Source: Typhlomys cinereus (taxonomy: Eukaryota > Chordata > Mammalia > Rodentia > Platacanthomyidae). From it: a DNA stretch of 64,000 nt. Below are positions 1 to 10,439 of the stretch, in pieces. The notes under the pieces are model-generated. The model made no database searches and was not told where the DNA came from. It was given only the letters and a program-made list of their open reading frames with translations. The position numbers and the translations under genes were made by a program. The stretch spans positions 6,081,016 to 6,145,015 of the forward strand of contig JALPQD010000087.1 of the NCBI GenBank assembly GCA_023101885.1. Reading direction: 5' to 3'. The first letter of the stretch is position 1. Each line of letters opens with the position of its first letter.

Positions 1-72
1 TTAGGGTGGTTAATTTCTATTTAACCAGATACAGCAGATGAACTACACAGGTATCAAATTTACATGAAGTGT

Positions 73-400
73 TGTGATAATTAATCCTGGGTGTCAATTT
101 GACCATACCTGGCATTAACTAAGATCAGCTATGAGAACAATTGAAGAGCTTATCAGGATCAATACATTTACAATACAAAGACCAGCCCTAGATTTGATTG
201 GAACCTCCCAGTGGTGGACCAGATAAAAGGAACCATAGAACAGAAGACTGAGAAGAGAGACTCTCTAGGAATCCTCCAGTCTTCAGCCATCACCCACTAG
301 CCTACTAGATGTCTGGAATTTATATAAGCTGAGTAAATCTCCCTTTTTCCCTTAAGTTGTTGGATTTTGGGTGCTCTCTCACAACAATAGTTAAGAGTCA
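73..400 (+). mobile_element. LTR-like interspersed repeat, copy A
   Basis: It starts with a TGTGATAATTAATC-type end followed by a GTGTCAATTTGACC-type motif and contains GATAAAAGGAACCA, a TATA-like site. Its first ~220 bases match the reverse complement of about 52560-52748 closely. Near the end it has a CCCTTAAGTTGTTGG segment typical of rodent LTR 3' regions. There is no coding potential. The exact family is not recognised. Confidence 0.55.
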
Positions 401-811
401 CCGTTACAAGTGTTATTTACAGAACTAGCTCTCTGCCAAAATTTCCATTACAGTGACATATTTTGAGCCCAGACGAAGTTTAGGGTTACAAAATAATTGT
501 GTTTCTCATCGGCTGGAATGTCAGTGTTGTTTCTGCTTTGCTTAACTCCAGGGACAGAGCTTTTTGCTGTATTGGGGAGAGAGTTTTCCTCCCAAGTCAG
601 AGAGAGGGATGCTGCCTAGCAGTCTTCTATGGAGGTCCATGTGCAATCTGACTCCTCTCTAATGACAGGTCTGAACCATGAGCTTGCCTGGGCCACACTC
701 CCATTCCCACACCTGAAAACCTGTGGCTTGGAAGTAGCAAAGGATGCAAGATCAGAATCTCCAGGTGGGATCCTGTGCTTCAACCAGCCTGCCAGGTGAT
801 TCTAGGTACAC

Positions 812-935
812 ACCTGTTGTGGTTTTTTGTTTGCGACAGGGCTTGTTTCCTAGTCCAGGCTAGACTTCAATTTTTTTTTCACTTTCCTGAGTAGTGGAAT
901 TATGGGCATGTGCCACTATGCCCAACTTTGCTGGC
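812..935 (-). mobile_element. B1-like SINE, antisense
   Basis: The sequence runs from a T-rich end with GACAGGGCTTGTTTCC to GGAATTATGGGCATGTGCCAC, the antisense pattern of 7SL-derived B1 elements. It is well diverged, so it is an old copy. Confidence 0.65.
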
Positions 936-947
936 TTTTATTTATAA

Positions 948-1005
948 TACTACACACACATACATACATACACACACACACACGCATGCACGCATGCACA
1001 CATGT
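948..1005. repeat. CA/CATA simple repeat
   Basis: Imperfect ACACAC and ACATACAT units grade into GCATGCAC units next to the antisense B1. Confidence 0.85.
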
Positions 1006-1009
1006 ATAC

Positions 1010-2299
1010 AATTTAATTTTTTTAATTATTTTATTTTTCTAGTTTTATAAGCATATTGAGTAATTATCCCTGCATCCCTGCTTCCCTCCCTCCTTCCTAT
1101 ACTCTGTCCTTCCTTTCATCAGTCCATCCCATTCCCTTCTACCATCCTGCCTATCTGTTTCTATGGACTCCAGGGTTCCCTCTAGCTTGTTTACTCTTTT
1201 TTGGGTTCAGGCCTCTTGTGGCATACAAAGTTACTTCTCTTCAGGCCATCCCACTGATAGGGGCATTTCCCTTCACTCATCCAGCTTTAATCCCCAAAGT
1301 TTCCACTATATGTTCTTGTTTCTGTTAAGTTCCTTGATAGTCTATGAGGGAGGGCATGTTAGTGTCAGTCATTATACAACTCTGGTAAGGACAAGTCTCA
1401 TTGCAGTGAGTTCCTAGATGCATTGAATGGAATGTCTTGTCCAACAGTGAACCTTCCCATCTTTAAGTTCTTACAATCTCACTGCCCCGTCTTCCACGAA
1501 GTTTCCAAAGTCTTAGGACAGGGAGAGATTAGGTTGGCCTGATATATATAATTTTAAATCCACACATGAAAGGAAGCACCATATATAACATTCTGAGTAT
1601 GACTTATTTCATTTAACATAATGATTTCCAGTTGTATCCACTTCCCTGAAAGTGACATGATCTCATTTTTCTTTATAGCTGAGGTTCCATTGTATATCTG
1701 CTCCACATTTTTGTTAGTCACTAATCTACTGATGGTTCCATTTCCTGCCTATTGTGAAAAGTGCAAGTATCTCTGTGGAATATCGACTCTGAGTCTTTCA
1801 GGAATATATCCAACAGTGGCTCACAGGGTAGCTCTGTTTTCAGTTTTTTGACCTCCCCACTGATTTACACAATGACTTCATGCATTTACTCTCCCACCAG
1901 CAGGGAGTAAGCATTCCTCTTTCCCCACATCCTCACCAACATGCATTGTTATTTGTTTCTCTTTTTGCCTCATTCTAACCAGAGCAAATGGAATCTCAAC
2001 CCGGTTTTAATTCACATTTCTCTACTAGCTAAGGAGTTTGAGTACCATATTTATTGGCCATTTTTATCTCTTCTTTTGAGAAGAATCTATTCAGTTAACT
2101 AGGCTGTTTATTGGTTAGATGATTTGGGCATTTAGACTTTTAATTTTTGCAGTGGCCATTTTTATTTCTTCTTTTGAGAAGTCTATTCAGTTAACTAGGC
2201 TACTTATTGATTAGACGATTTTAGCATTTAGACTTTTAATTTTTGCAGTTCTTTGTGTATCTTGGATAGGAATCCTCTATCTTATGTGTAACTGTCAAA
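1010..2299 (-). mobile_element. L1 3' region, antisense, left part
   Basis: Characteristic antisense L1 ORF2-end and 3'UTR features are in order: a degenerate form of the patch that usually reads 'pause in vibration-like' repeats, a TTCAGGAATATATCC motif near 1798, GTAGCTCTGTTTTCAG near 1830, CTCCCACCAGCAGGGAG near 1890, CCACATCCTCACCAACA near 1927 and TCTTCTTTTGAGAAG near 2070. The open frames here are short and carry stops, so the element is dead. A ~98-bp block is duplicated in tandem at 2056-2250. The fragment resumes at 2647 after a SINE insertion. Confidence 0.75.
2056..2250. repeat. Tandem duplication of ~98 bp inside the L1
   Basis: The block starting GGCCATTTTTAT at 2056 recurs at 2154 with a few substitutions, including the TTCTTTTGAGAAG and TTAACTAGGCT motifs. 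It is a two-copy duplication private to this fragment. Confidence 0.85.
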
Positions 2300-2315
2300 G
2301 AGTTTTTGCCATTTT

Positions 2316-2630
2316 TAAATAATTAATTATTATTTATTTATTCAATTGTGCGTGTGTGTGTATGTATGTGTGTGTAGAACCACGGGCGTGTGTGTGTATA
2401 TATGTGTGTGTAGAACCACGGGCGAATTTGGGAACCACCATGGATGCCTCCACCTCCTCCTTGTTTACCCTGTCCCGGGATTCATAGGCTCCGCCCTACC
2501 AGGACCAGAAACGCAGGCTGCCCCCCCCCACCGCTTCTGCCCGGCGTCTATACGTGGGGTCTAGGATTCGAACTCAGGACCTTCCACCTGCAAGGCAGGG
2601 GCTTAACCCCTGAGTCACCTCTCCAGCCCC
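2316..2630 (-). mobile_element. Young tRNA-headed SINE with perfect TSD
   Basis: On the minus strand the element starts GGGGCTGGAGAGGTGACTC (A-box-like) and has a B-box-like GAGTTCGAATCC, followed by a ~200-bp body and a TG-rich, A/T-rich tail. It is flanked by identical 16-base copies of GAGTTTTTGCCATTTT at 2300-2315 and 2631-2646, which prove a target-primed insertion into the L1. Several CpGs survive in the body (CGGGCG, CGCCC, ACGTGG), consistent with recent insertion. The tail region carries a short duplication around the TGTAGAACCACGGGCG motif. Confidence 0.9.
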
Positions 2631-2646
2631 GAGTTTTTGCCATTTT

Positions 2647-2755
2647 GTATGCTGTCTCGTCATTCTGGTAATCGCTTCTCTTGCTATACAAAATCTTCCT
2701 AATTTTGTGTCTTCCTATTTCCAATCCCACATTCTCGGCACAATTTGCCTTTAAA
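2647..2755 (-). mobile_element. L1 3' region, antisense, right part
   Basis: It continues the L1 interrupted at 2299, resuming after the second copy of the 16-base target-site duplication. It ends in AAAATATTTTGTAAAC sequence and then passes into unique DNA. Confidence 0.6.
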
Positions 2756-2759
2756 AATA

Positions 2760-4400
2760 TTTTGTAAACTCTATGTTTGGGGAGATGGCTCAGCACTTAA
2801 ACCACATGTTGCACAGATAAGAGACCTGCCTACCTCTAGGGAAGAGGAGCGGGGGCGGGGGTGGGAGTGGGTGGGCCGAGAACAGGGAAGAGGCAGAGAA
2901 CTCACTTCAGATGCAGAGGTTAGAGAACAAGTGGAGACACGGGCTTCAAAGCAGGAGAAGGAATCAGGTCCAAGAGAAGGTATTTACACCCCTGGCAATC
3001 AGAAACGGAGTCTTAGCTCTTCTCTGTTCCTGTCTTCTGCTACAGGGCTGATCCACAGTCATGCTCCAGAAGCTAGATTAATGAATTACTCAATGATACA
3101 TTAGCATTCTGCAGGCGACCAACCACCGACTTGAAATTGGTGGGCAGAATGTATTGGAGGCTGGAGAGGTTGATGGCTCTGAGGAGCACTTCTCTTCTTT
3201 AAGAAGGGGGTTGTCCAACACAGAACAACACTGAGATATTTCCTTTGGAGCCCGGCCAGCACACACAATGCCTCCCTTTCTCTGAAGGTCTGCAGGCGTT
3301 TGGGGCCCGGTCCCCTGGCATGTGTGTGCAGTCCGGAACCCGCACGGCATACCCACTTGTATGCAGCCTCCGCTTGCCAAGCCTAACAGAAATGCCTCCT
3401 TCACCCCAGCCCTGGTACGTGTGGCTCTGGCTGCAGCTGTCTCTGCAAGCGCTCTCCATAGCCAGTGAGATTCTCGGGGCCAGCTCTCCCCACTGTTGCT
3501 GGGAGGCTGCGGCGGTGATGCCTCCATAGCCCCCGATGAAGGAGGAAGACCCTTGTGTTCAAAGTCCCGTCTCCGCAGATGAGTACATTCGCCTGTCCAG
3601 CCGAAGTGAAAGCCCAGGCATTGGGCAAGTTCTGGGGGCTCGCGGATGAGTAAAACAGGTTCTTCCCTTAAGGAGTTCTCAGTCTGAAATGGGGATTAAA
3701 TAAGGCCATTGGGTGTGGGGGGAGGGAGGGACACTAAGGCTTCAGGGAGGCTCAGAATAGCACCACAGACATCATGAACCTGAGCTGACTTTTTCGAAGG
3801 ATGGACTAAAGTTTGTCAAGCAGATGGGGCAGAGAAGAAAACATATGTGACCTGAGGTAATGGATGGAGTGCAGGGCATGGTAGACGATGGGAAGGCAGA
3901 GGCCAGAAGTCAGTTCATCCTAATCAAGGCTCTAGAGCAGAAAGGCATTGACCAAAAGTGGTTGGTGTGGGTATACCTATCATTGCAAGGAGCGAGGCAT
4001 GACCTAGATATTGGTCATTAGTGAATGCTGAATGATATTCATGGAATAAACAGGGAGAAAAGAGCAGTGAGTCTGGTGAGAAGTTTGGCCAAACTCAATA
4101 CTTTCCCCTACACGCCAAAGTTGTATGCAGGCCTTCACAGCTAGACTTTCGGATTTTACACAAAGGCACAAGGCTCCGTCAAAACTTGGAAGTGCAAACA
4201 CTGAGAGCCCAAGTCTGGACTCTGACATAAACCAGCCATGAGCATGGATAAGCAGGGCAAACAGAACACGGGTCGCCAGGGTAGGCCCAGAAGAATGTGC
4301 ACACTCCTGTTCTCTCCAGATGGTCAGCATCCAAAGCTTAGTACATTCTTCAAGGAGCGCAGTCTAGGATCAGATCTGCAACAGGCAAGGGGGGCATGGG
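2760..4400. other. Mostly unique sequence
   Basis: A short SINE-head-like stretch (GGGGAGATGGCTCAGC) lies at 2778. The rest is not repetitive to my eye. The block 3240-3640 is moderately GC-rich with several CpGs. Open frames of 60-145 codons overlap on both strands and show no recognisable domain. I call no gene. Confidence 0.5.
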
Positions 4401-4404
4401 ATTG

Positions 4405-4570
4405 AGATCATGGGCTCTGGAGTTGGGGGGACTCAGGTTTGAACCCCAGGTGTGCCACTTACCAATGTGTATTTTCCAAGTTCCCTAACCTCCCCTCAAC
4501 CCTGGGGTGCAAACAGGAAAAAGCTGACTTCCTCTTTGCAGGGACGAACAGGTTAAACTGCTTACTATAT
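4405..4570 (+). mobile_element. MIR SINE
   Basis: GGCTCTGGAGTTGGGGGGAC, then CAGGTTTGAACCCCAG and GTGCCACTTACCAATGTG follow the order of the MIR consensus core. Confidence 0.75.
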
Positions 4571-5883
4571 TGCCCACAGTGGCAATGTGAAGGTGATCAC
4601 TGGAGAGCAAGCAAGGAAGGAAGAAGTACTCACACCTGATGGGGGCCTGAGGCCCTGAACTCATCCTTGTACCAGGCTCTAGTGTACGCTCTGGTGAGGA
4701 AGGAGGTGTGCATACTGTGGGAGGGGGGTTGTCAACCTGGGTGAGTACAGAGAGGAGGACAACCACCTGAGCAGGAGGGGAAAGCGATTAGGGGTGGTCC
4801 AGGCTGGGGCACGCTCCTTATGCCTGCATAAGGTCCACATAAGACAACTGACAAAGGACAACCCTGAAGACTAGGGACGATCCTCCAGATACAGCGGCAG
4901 CAGAAGGGGAAGCTCCTCCTTTGTTGCCTCTTTTGGAACTGGGCTCCTAGAAGAGATGGCAAAGCTCTGAGGAGATGAGTATGTGATGAGCATGTCTGCG
5001 GGCAAAGAGAGAGAAGCCAGAGGAGAAGCCAGCCAAAGATAAAGCTCAGGCCACAAAAGAGCCAACGCTGATTCCAAGCGCTGGGCTAAAACACACTACA
5101 AACACTGAGCTTAATTCTAACCACATCCACAGGCGCTGGGACTTTTATGGTTTTGTTTCATGTTTTACATAACGGAAACTAGGCGTGGAGAAGCTGTTGC
5201 AGATGGGATGTGTGGACAGTCCATTTCCTGCTGCTCCCACCCCAAAATTCCTAGTAAATCCCGGGCATGATTGTGTCAGGGATGTGCAGGATCTAGGCTC
5301 CTTCAAGACTCCTCAGAGAGTTGCCTTGCCTTTCTGTCTTATAAGTCACATGGAGAAGACCCCCTGACCGTCTGTGACCCAGGAAGTGGTCCTCAACAGT
5401 CATCAAAACTGCCACCTTTTGATTTCATACTTCCAGCCTCCAGAGCTATGGGAACAGACTCCTTTTTATTTTTTAAGCGGTCGTGCCTAAGGCAATTTGT
5501 GACAACCATCCAAACTACCAAGGCAGGCAATGATGATGATCAAGTTATGTGATTCACTGATAAACTGCTGGAAGAGTGGGTTACAGAGTCCAGGGCCACC
5601 AACAGGGCCAGTTTAATGAGAGGAGTCTCTGGAGGTGGCTTGTCCCCATCAGGGGGAGCAGAGCAAAAATGAGGACTGGAGTGGAGATGAGCATGTCTAG
5701 TCATGGTAAGTCACTTAGTAAGACAGGGAGAACCAAGGGCCCAGAGAGAAGAGGATGGTGGGATTTGGGAACAGGTGGAGAGCAGCCAAAGTCTGCACAG
5801 GCCAGTAAGGACTGGGGAGAGAGACCACTGAGATACACACAAGGGGGGCCATATAGCAGCTGAGGTCAAAGGGTATGACTTTC

Positions 5884-6167
5884 TTTTTTTTTTTATTATT
5901 ATTATTATTTATTCAACTGTGTGCATGTGCGTGTGTATGTCTGTGTGTGTGTGTCTGTGTATGTGTAGAACCACGGACGAATTTGCGAACCACCATGCAT
6001 GCCTCCACCTCCTTCTGCCCTGGGATTCACAGGCTCCGCCCTACCAGGACCAGAAGCGCAGGCCGCCCCCGCTTCCGCCTGGCATCTATACGTGGGATCT
6101 GGGATCCGAACTCAGGACCTTCCGCCTGCAAGGCGGAGGCTTAACCCCTGAGCCACCTCTCCAGCCC
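5884..6167 (-). mobile_element. Young tRNA-headed SINE with perfect TSD, second copy
   Basis: This is the closest relative of the copy at 2316-2630, sharing the GTAGAACCACGG, AGGCTCCGCCCTACCAGG and TATACGTGGGATC blocks. Flanking direct repeats AAAGGGTATGACTTTC at 5868-5883 and 6168-6183 are identical over 16 bases. The tail is (ATT)n followed by TG repeats. Retained CpGs and intact TSDs mark it as recent. Confidence 0.9.
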
Positions 6168-6183
6168 AAAGGGTATGACTTTC

Positions 6184-6990
6184 ATGTAGATCCAGTCATC
6201 CCAGGGCAGGCTTAGAGAAATGGGATGGTGAAGTTTAACCTAGCATTGGGGCTTGCAAAAGGAGTTAAGGGAGAGATTGGGGGGCACAAAGGATACACAT
6301 AGTAGAGAAAGGCTGTAGAAAAAAGGGACATTCTAATGTCATACTAGATATGCTCAGAAGCAGAGATGAGGACCAGGATGAAGCTAGGACTTGCTATACC
6401 TAAGGTCCACTGACCAGCCACCCCACCCGAGGCACCCTGATTACAAAGAGGCCCCAAAGACTTCTATCACTCATATCTTTTCTTGATTTAATAATGAAGT
6501 TACTTCCTATGGATGCTGGCACTTAAGATGTGGCTAACCCATGTTAAAATGTGTTGTAAGCAGATTTCAACTTAAAATGGGTTAGCCTGTGTTAAAATGT
6601 GTTGTAAGTGGATTTCAAAGACTAAACATGAACAAAATAGATGTAAATCTCTCCCTTTCTCTCGCATACACATACATGTTGAAATGATAACATTTTAGAT
6701 ATTTTGGGCTCAATAAAATATATTATAGTTAATTCCACTTGTTTTTATTTTATGTTCTATTAGAATACTTAAAATGAAACTCAAATTTCTGTTGGCAGAG
6801 CTAGTCTATAAGGTCACAATGACATTAAATCTGGGCTATATGTACTAGACAGTATGCCCAGTTAAGCAAAAGAACTTATCCGAATAGACTCTCAGCTTTC
6901 CTGAGACTAGGGAACAGACCTCGTAAGCTTTGGTTTATAGGACACGGGCATAAAAGGGCCAGGATGACAGAATTTGAAGCAGGAAAGAGT
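6184..6990. other. Unique sequence with a small inverted repeat
   Basis: No gene is visible. A ~48-bp unit carrying GTTAAAATGTGTTGTAAG is present twice (6543 and 6591). A 10-base GGCTAACCCA at about 6532 is mirrored by TGGGTTAGCC at about 6577. Confidence 0.5.
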
Positions 6991-6993
6991 CCT

Positions 6994-7361
6994 TGCTATG
7001 TTTGAATGTGAGTTGTCCCCCACAGGCTCATCTGTTTACATCCTTAGTTGTTGTCAGTGTCTGGAAAGGTCATGGCCTTTGGGAGGTAGATGCTTGCTGG
7101 AGAGAGGCATGCCACAGGGTTAGCCCTGTCCTGTTTCTGGTAGCAATCTGCTCTTGCAGTTTGCAGCTAGCTCTCTTGGCCTCCATGATGTCTTCTGGGA
7201 TTTAGGTTGTCTCCAGCTTCTGTCAGCCAGCCGTGCCTTTCCTGCCATAATGGACTATATCTCCCCTCTGGAACCATAAGCCAAATAAATCTCCCTTTTC
7301 TCCCCTTAAGTTGCTTGAGTTTGAGTCTTGTCCCCCAGTAGCAGACAGAGTAACTGTGACA
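6994..7361 (+). mobile_element. MaLR LTR, ORR1/MT-like
   Basis: It begins TGCTATGTTTGAATGTGAG and contains CCTGCCATAATGGACTATAT and GAACCATAAGCCAAATAAAT (poly(A) signal region). It ends in GTAACTGTGACA. These are hallmarks of rodent MaLR LTRs, and the length is typical. It is a solo LTR with no internal sequence attached. Confidence 0.85.
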
Positions 7362-8285
7362 GTCCTCTCTGGGGTGTGAGATTTTATATTGTGCCACTGA
7401 TTGGGGAACAAAGGGGCCAAATGCCTGAAATGAGTCCTGGCGTCCAGAAACACCACAGACTCTGCAGAGACCACAAGGCAGACTCAATCTGCTTCCTGTT
7501 CAGGATTCCCTTTGGTGTCCTGGTTCTGTAGGAGAATGTTCTTTGCGACCCAGCTCCCTCTACTTCCCCCACTGCTCTGAGCGACACCCAAAATCCCCCC
7601 ACCATGCACACACGTGTTCCCCAGCATCTCCCAAACCCCAGCCCCGACCCCATCCTGCCTTTCAGAAAGTGTTCCCAACTGCCCAGAACTAGGGCCGACC
7701 TCCAGCACTATCCCCCACCTCCCAGCAGCTGCCTGCCAGCAACTATAAGGGTGGCAGGAGGCAGCCCCAGTTTCTCCCCACCCCACACCCTATATGACTC
7801 CAAGGGACATAAACATTTCTCTAAGCTTTCGCTATTTCATTTTCTTCCAGAAAATATGGCCATAAATTTATAGCCTCACTGTGGGGTTTCAAGGAGGTAA
7901 TTTGAGTAAGAATGTTTCCTTAGAGTTGGGCAAAGGGAATATTGTAATCAAAGTAAGGAAGCAGACAGGGGAGAGGAGAAAATCAGAGTGCAGACAAGGG
8001 GTGAGTCTCCTGTCCTGCTGAGGAGCTGACTCTTCCTCTAGCAAAGACACACCCACCCTTTCCCCAACAGCCAGCACAAGCAGGTCACAGCCTTGTAGTT
8101 CAAGAACATGTAACCTGGCTTTGGGACTTTTCTTTCTGCTAAGTAGAGGAGAGTGATTCCAGAGAAACTAATCCTAAATGAAATCTGAATGCAACTACTA
8201 ATGAAAGACTTGATAATTTTCAATGCTATTCAGGATCCATATGAGGATTTTTAAGCTTCCCTGTGAAAATTTAGAATTCATCCCA
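7362..8285. other. Unique sequence
   Basis: No repeat or exon is recognised. Overlapping open frames on both strands at 7380-7790 reflect a C/G-rich composition and lack domain features. Confidence 0.45.
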
Positions 8286-8368
8286 GACTCACCCATCCAT
8301 CCATCCATCTACCCACCTATCCATCATCTGTTTATCAGGATATAGAGATAAATCTAAATAAGGATATG

Positions 8369-8712
8369 GAGCTGGAAAGATGACTCAGTAAGGTATGTAA
8401 GTGTGAGGACCTGTTTTCAGATCCCCAACATCTAATGTAAAAAAGCCAGACACGGCCACAACGGTCTGTCATCCCAGTCCTGGGGACAGAGACATGAAGA
8501 TCCTGAGAGCTTGCTGACCAGCCAGCCTAGTCACAATGATAAGCCTCGGTGAGACTCTCAAGTAAATAATATCTCAAGAGTCTCAAGGGGAAGAAAAAGA
8601 CTCAAGGAGATAAGATCTCAAGTCTCAAGAAAATAAAGCAAAAGAGATAGACCAGGACAGGTAATGTCTACCTCTGTCCTCACAGGCAGGCACATACATG
8701 CGTGTGCGCGCG

Positions 8713-8762
<50 letters not shown>

Positions 8763-8785
8763 AACACACCTGCACAATAAATAAA
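8369..8785 (+). mobile_element. B3-like SINE with (CA)n tail
   Basis: The tRNA-like head (GCTGGAAAGATGACTCAGTA) is followed by a B3-type middle (TCATCCCAGTCCTGGGGACAGAGAC, GCTTGCTGACCAGCCAG). Duplicated CTCAAG stretches come next, then a CA microsatellite at about 8715-8760 preceded by GCGCGCGC, and an AATAAATAAAG end. Confidence 0.7.
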
Positions 8786-9368
8786 GAACACAAAAGAAAT
8801 ATGCCAATAAGAATATGTACTTCTATTTCTATAGGTGCAGGCTAAGCTTAGAACAGCCCCACCAGCTTCTGACAGTCTGGAGTTGTCTCCTTCCTATAAG
8901 TCTACACATTATTTTAAATGTTTGCGAAGAACTGGTCTGATCAAAAGGGCCACCCCAGGACTCCACCGTGCACACCCCCTCACTGCCACACTTTGCACTC
9001 AAGCCACCAGGTGTATTGTTTACCCTAGCTACTTCCTTTTCTATTGACAACTAAAATTTCCCCAAAGAGCAACATTCACTCCCTAATCTGGTAAAGAGAG
9101 TACAATGCCACTGGTTTGGAATTTCCTTTCTCCTCTGTAATGAAGTCTTTGGAGCTTTCTGGGTACGTGGCATTAACTCTGGAGCCATGCTTTATATCAG
9201 CCAAGTTAATTGGTTATAGAACTGTACTGATTGCCTGAAGCCCCGCTGCTCGCCTTCTGGCCACGTTGGAGCTGGGCTTTTTTTTTTTTTTCAAAAGAAG
9301 CCAGAAATGTGTACTTATGTAAAATCTAATTTTTAAATATTGACTGAATTCTTTTTTTTAAATACCGT
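8786..9368. other. Unique sequence
   Basis: Apart from a T run near 9280 nothing is recognised. Confidence 0.4.
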
Positions 9369-9642
9369 ATAGGTCAAGCAAAACCCAAACAAAAGCCTGA
9401 GCCCCACGTGAGGCCCGTTCCACTAGCAAGGCAGGAAATGTGGTCTCAGGCCACCCTCCAATCCTCCGCCCTCGTCATGGTCGACCACGTCTCATCCCAA
9501 GCCTGGGTAGCCCGTGCGTCTGCCTGTCCTGTCCCCACTGCATCAGGCCGCCCCTGTCTTCTTTGTCAAAGCCTTTGAAGAGCTGCCTAAGTATTGCCTT
9601 TTCTCAATGTCTCCTAATCCTAATTTCAATGAATGTTGCCTT
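9369..9642 (+). repeat. Left arm of an inverted duplication (mate 10290-10436)
   Basis: Two blocks, 9369-9398 and 9523-9642, match the reverse complement of 10407-10436 and 10290-10409. The short block matches 29 of 30 bases. The long block of 120 bases has about six mismatches. In the left arm the two blocks are separated by about 125 bases (9399-9522) that the right arm lacks. The join in the right arm falls on a 3-base CCT shared by both block edges, so a microhomology deletion is the simplest reading. The sequence does not resemble any SINE, LTR or L1 I recognise. Confidence 0.85.
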
Positions 9643-10289
9643 TCTGAGGATCCTTCTTCCGCTCCTCTCTCTGTATCCACTGACCTCTGGTGCTCTCAAA
9701 AGCTGTGCTAACTGCTGCAATTTCTGCATGTTCAAATTGTTTTGGTAGATCGTACATTAGAGTGAGGAAGGAAGGATTTGGTGGGGGGGGAGGTGCCAGT
9801 TATAGCTGCTTTCTGTGTGGAAAGCATAGCTTCACATGCCATACAGACGCCCCCTAGGCTCCCTCAAGTGGGCTCCTGCTTGGTCTGTAACTTCTACTCA
9901 GCCCTGAAGACCATTTTACCTGTCTGTACCCACCTTTCCCTACACAGCAAAGAGTTCTGGGTCCTTTTCTTCTGTTCTGTACCCCCACAACACAGTCCCC
10001 CAGCCTTGTGAGTCCTCTGACCATGTCTTTTGATGGATTGGAAGCTCCTTACTTAGAATAGTCCCTGACTCGTTCACTGGCAGAGGGGAAGGAGAGCAGG
10101 AGGGAAGAATGGAGTAAGGAAGGAAGGCGCATGTGAGATACTATATAATGACATCTGCTTCTGGGCAGAGATTGGAGTGATAGCGCCACAGGCTGAAAGC
10201 AGATCACCAGGACCTTCCAGCCACTGTCCCCCCCCGACTCCCAGAACGGCAGGTGGCTGGCAGGTGGCTCCTTGGTGTCCAGGCCCTGG

Positions 10290-10436
10290 AAGGCAACATT
10301 CATTGAGATTAGGATTAGGAGACACTGAGAAAAGGCGATACTTAGGCAGATCTTCAAAGGCTTTGACAAAGAAGACAGGGGCATCCTGATGCAGTGGGGA
10401 CAGGACAGGCTTTCGTTTGGGTTTTGCTTGACCTAT
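10290..10436 (-). repeat. Right arm of the inverted duplication
   Basis: This is the reverse-complement copy of the left arm, ending about 650 bases from it. It is compact: the two homologous blocks are fused at positions 10407-10409. No flanking target-site duplication or poly(A) tail is evident, so retrotransposition is not directly supported. The fold-back would form a hairpin with a stem of about 120 bp plus 30 bp and a loop of about 650 bases. Confidence 0.85.
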
Positions 10437-10439
10437 TTG

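Noticed and set aside
3090..3527. 145-codon minus-strand frame as a gene
   Set aside because: No homology that I recognise, overlapping frames on both strands and no splice context; kept only as a low-level observation.
9399..9522. Segment missing from the right inverted arm as an intron
   Set aside because: It lacks GT-AG ends in either orientation. A GC-AG reading on the minus strand is possible but weak, and microhomology deletion explains it more simply.
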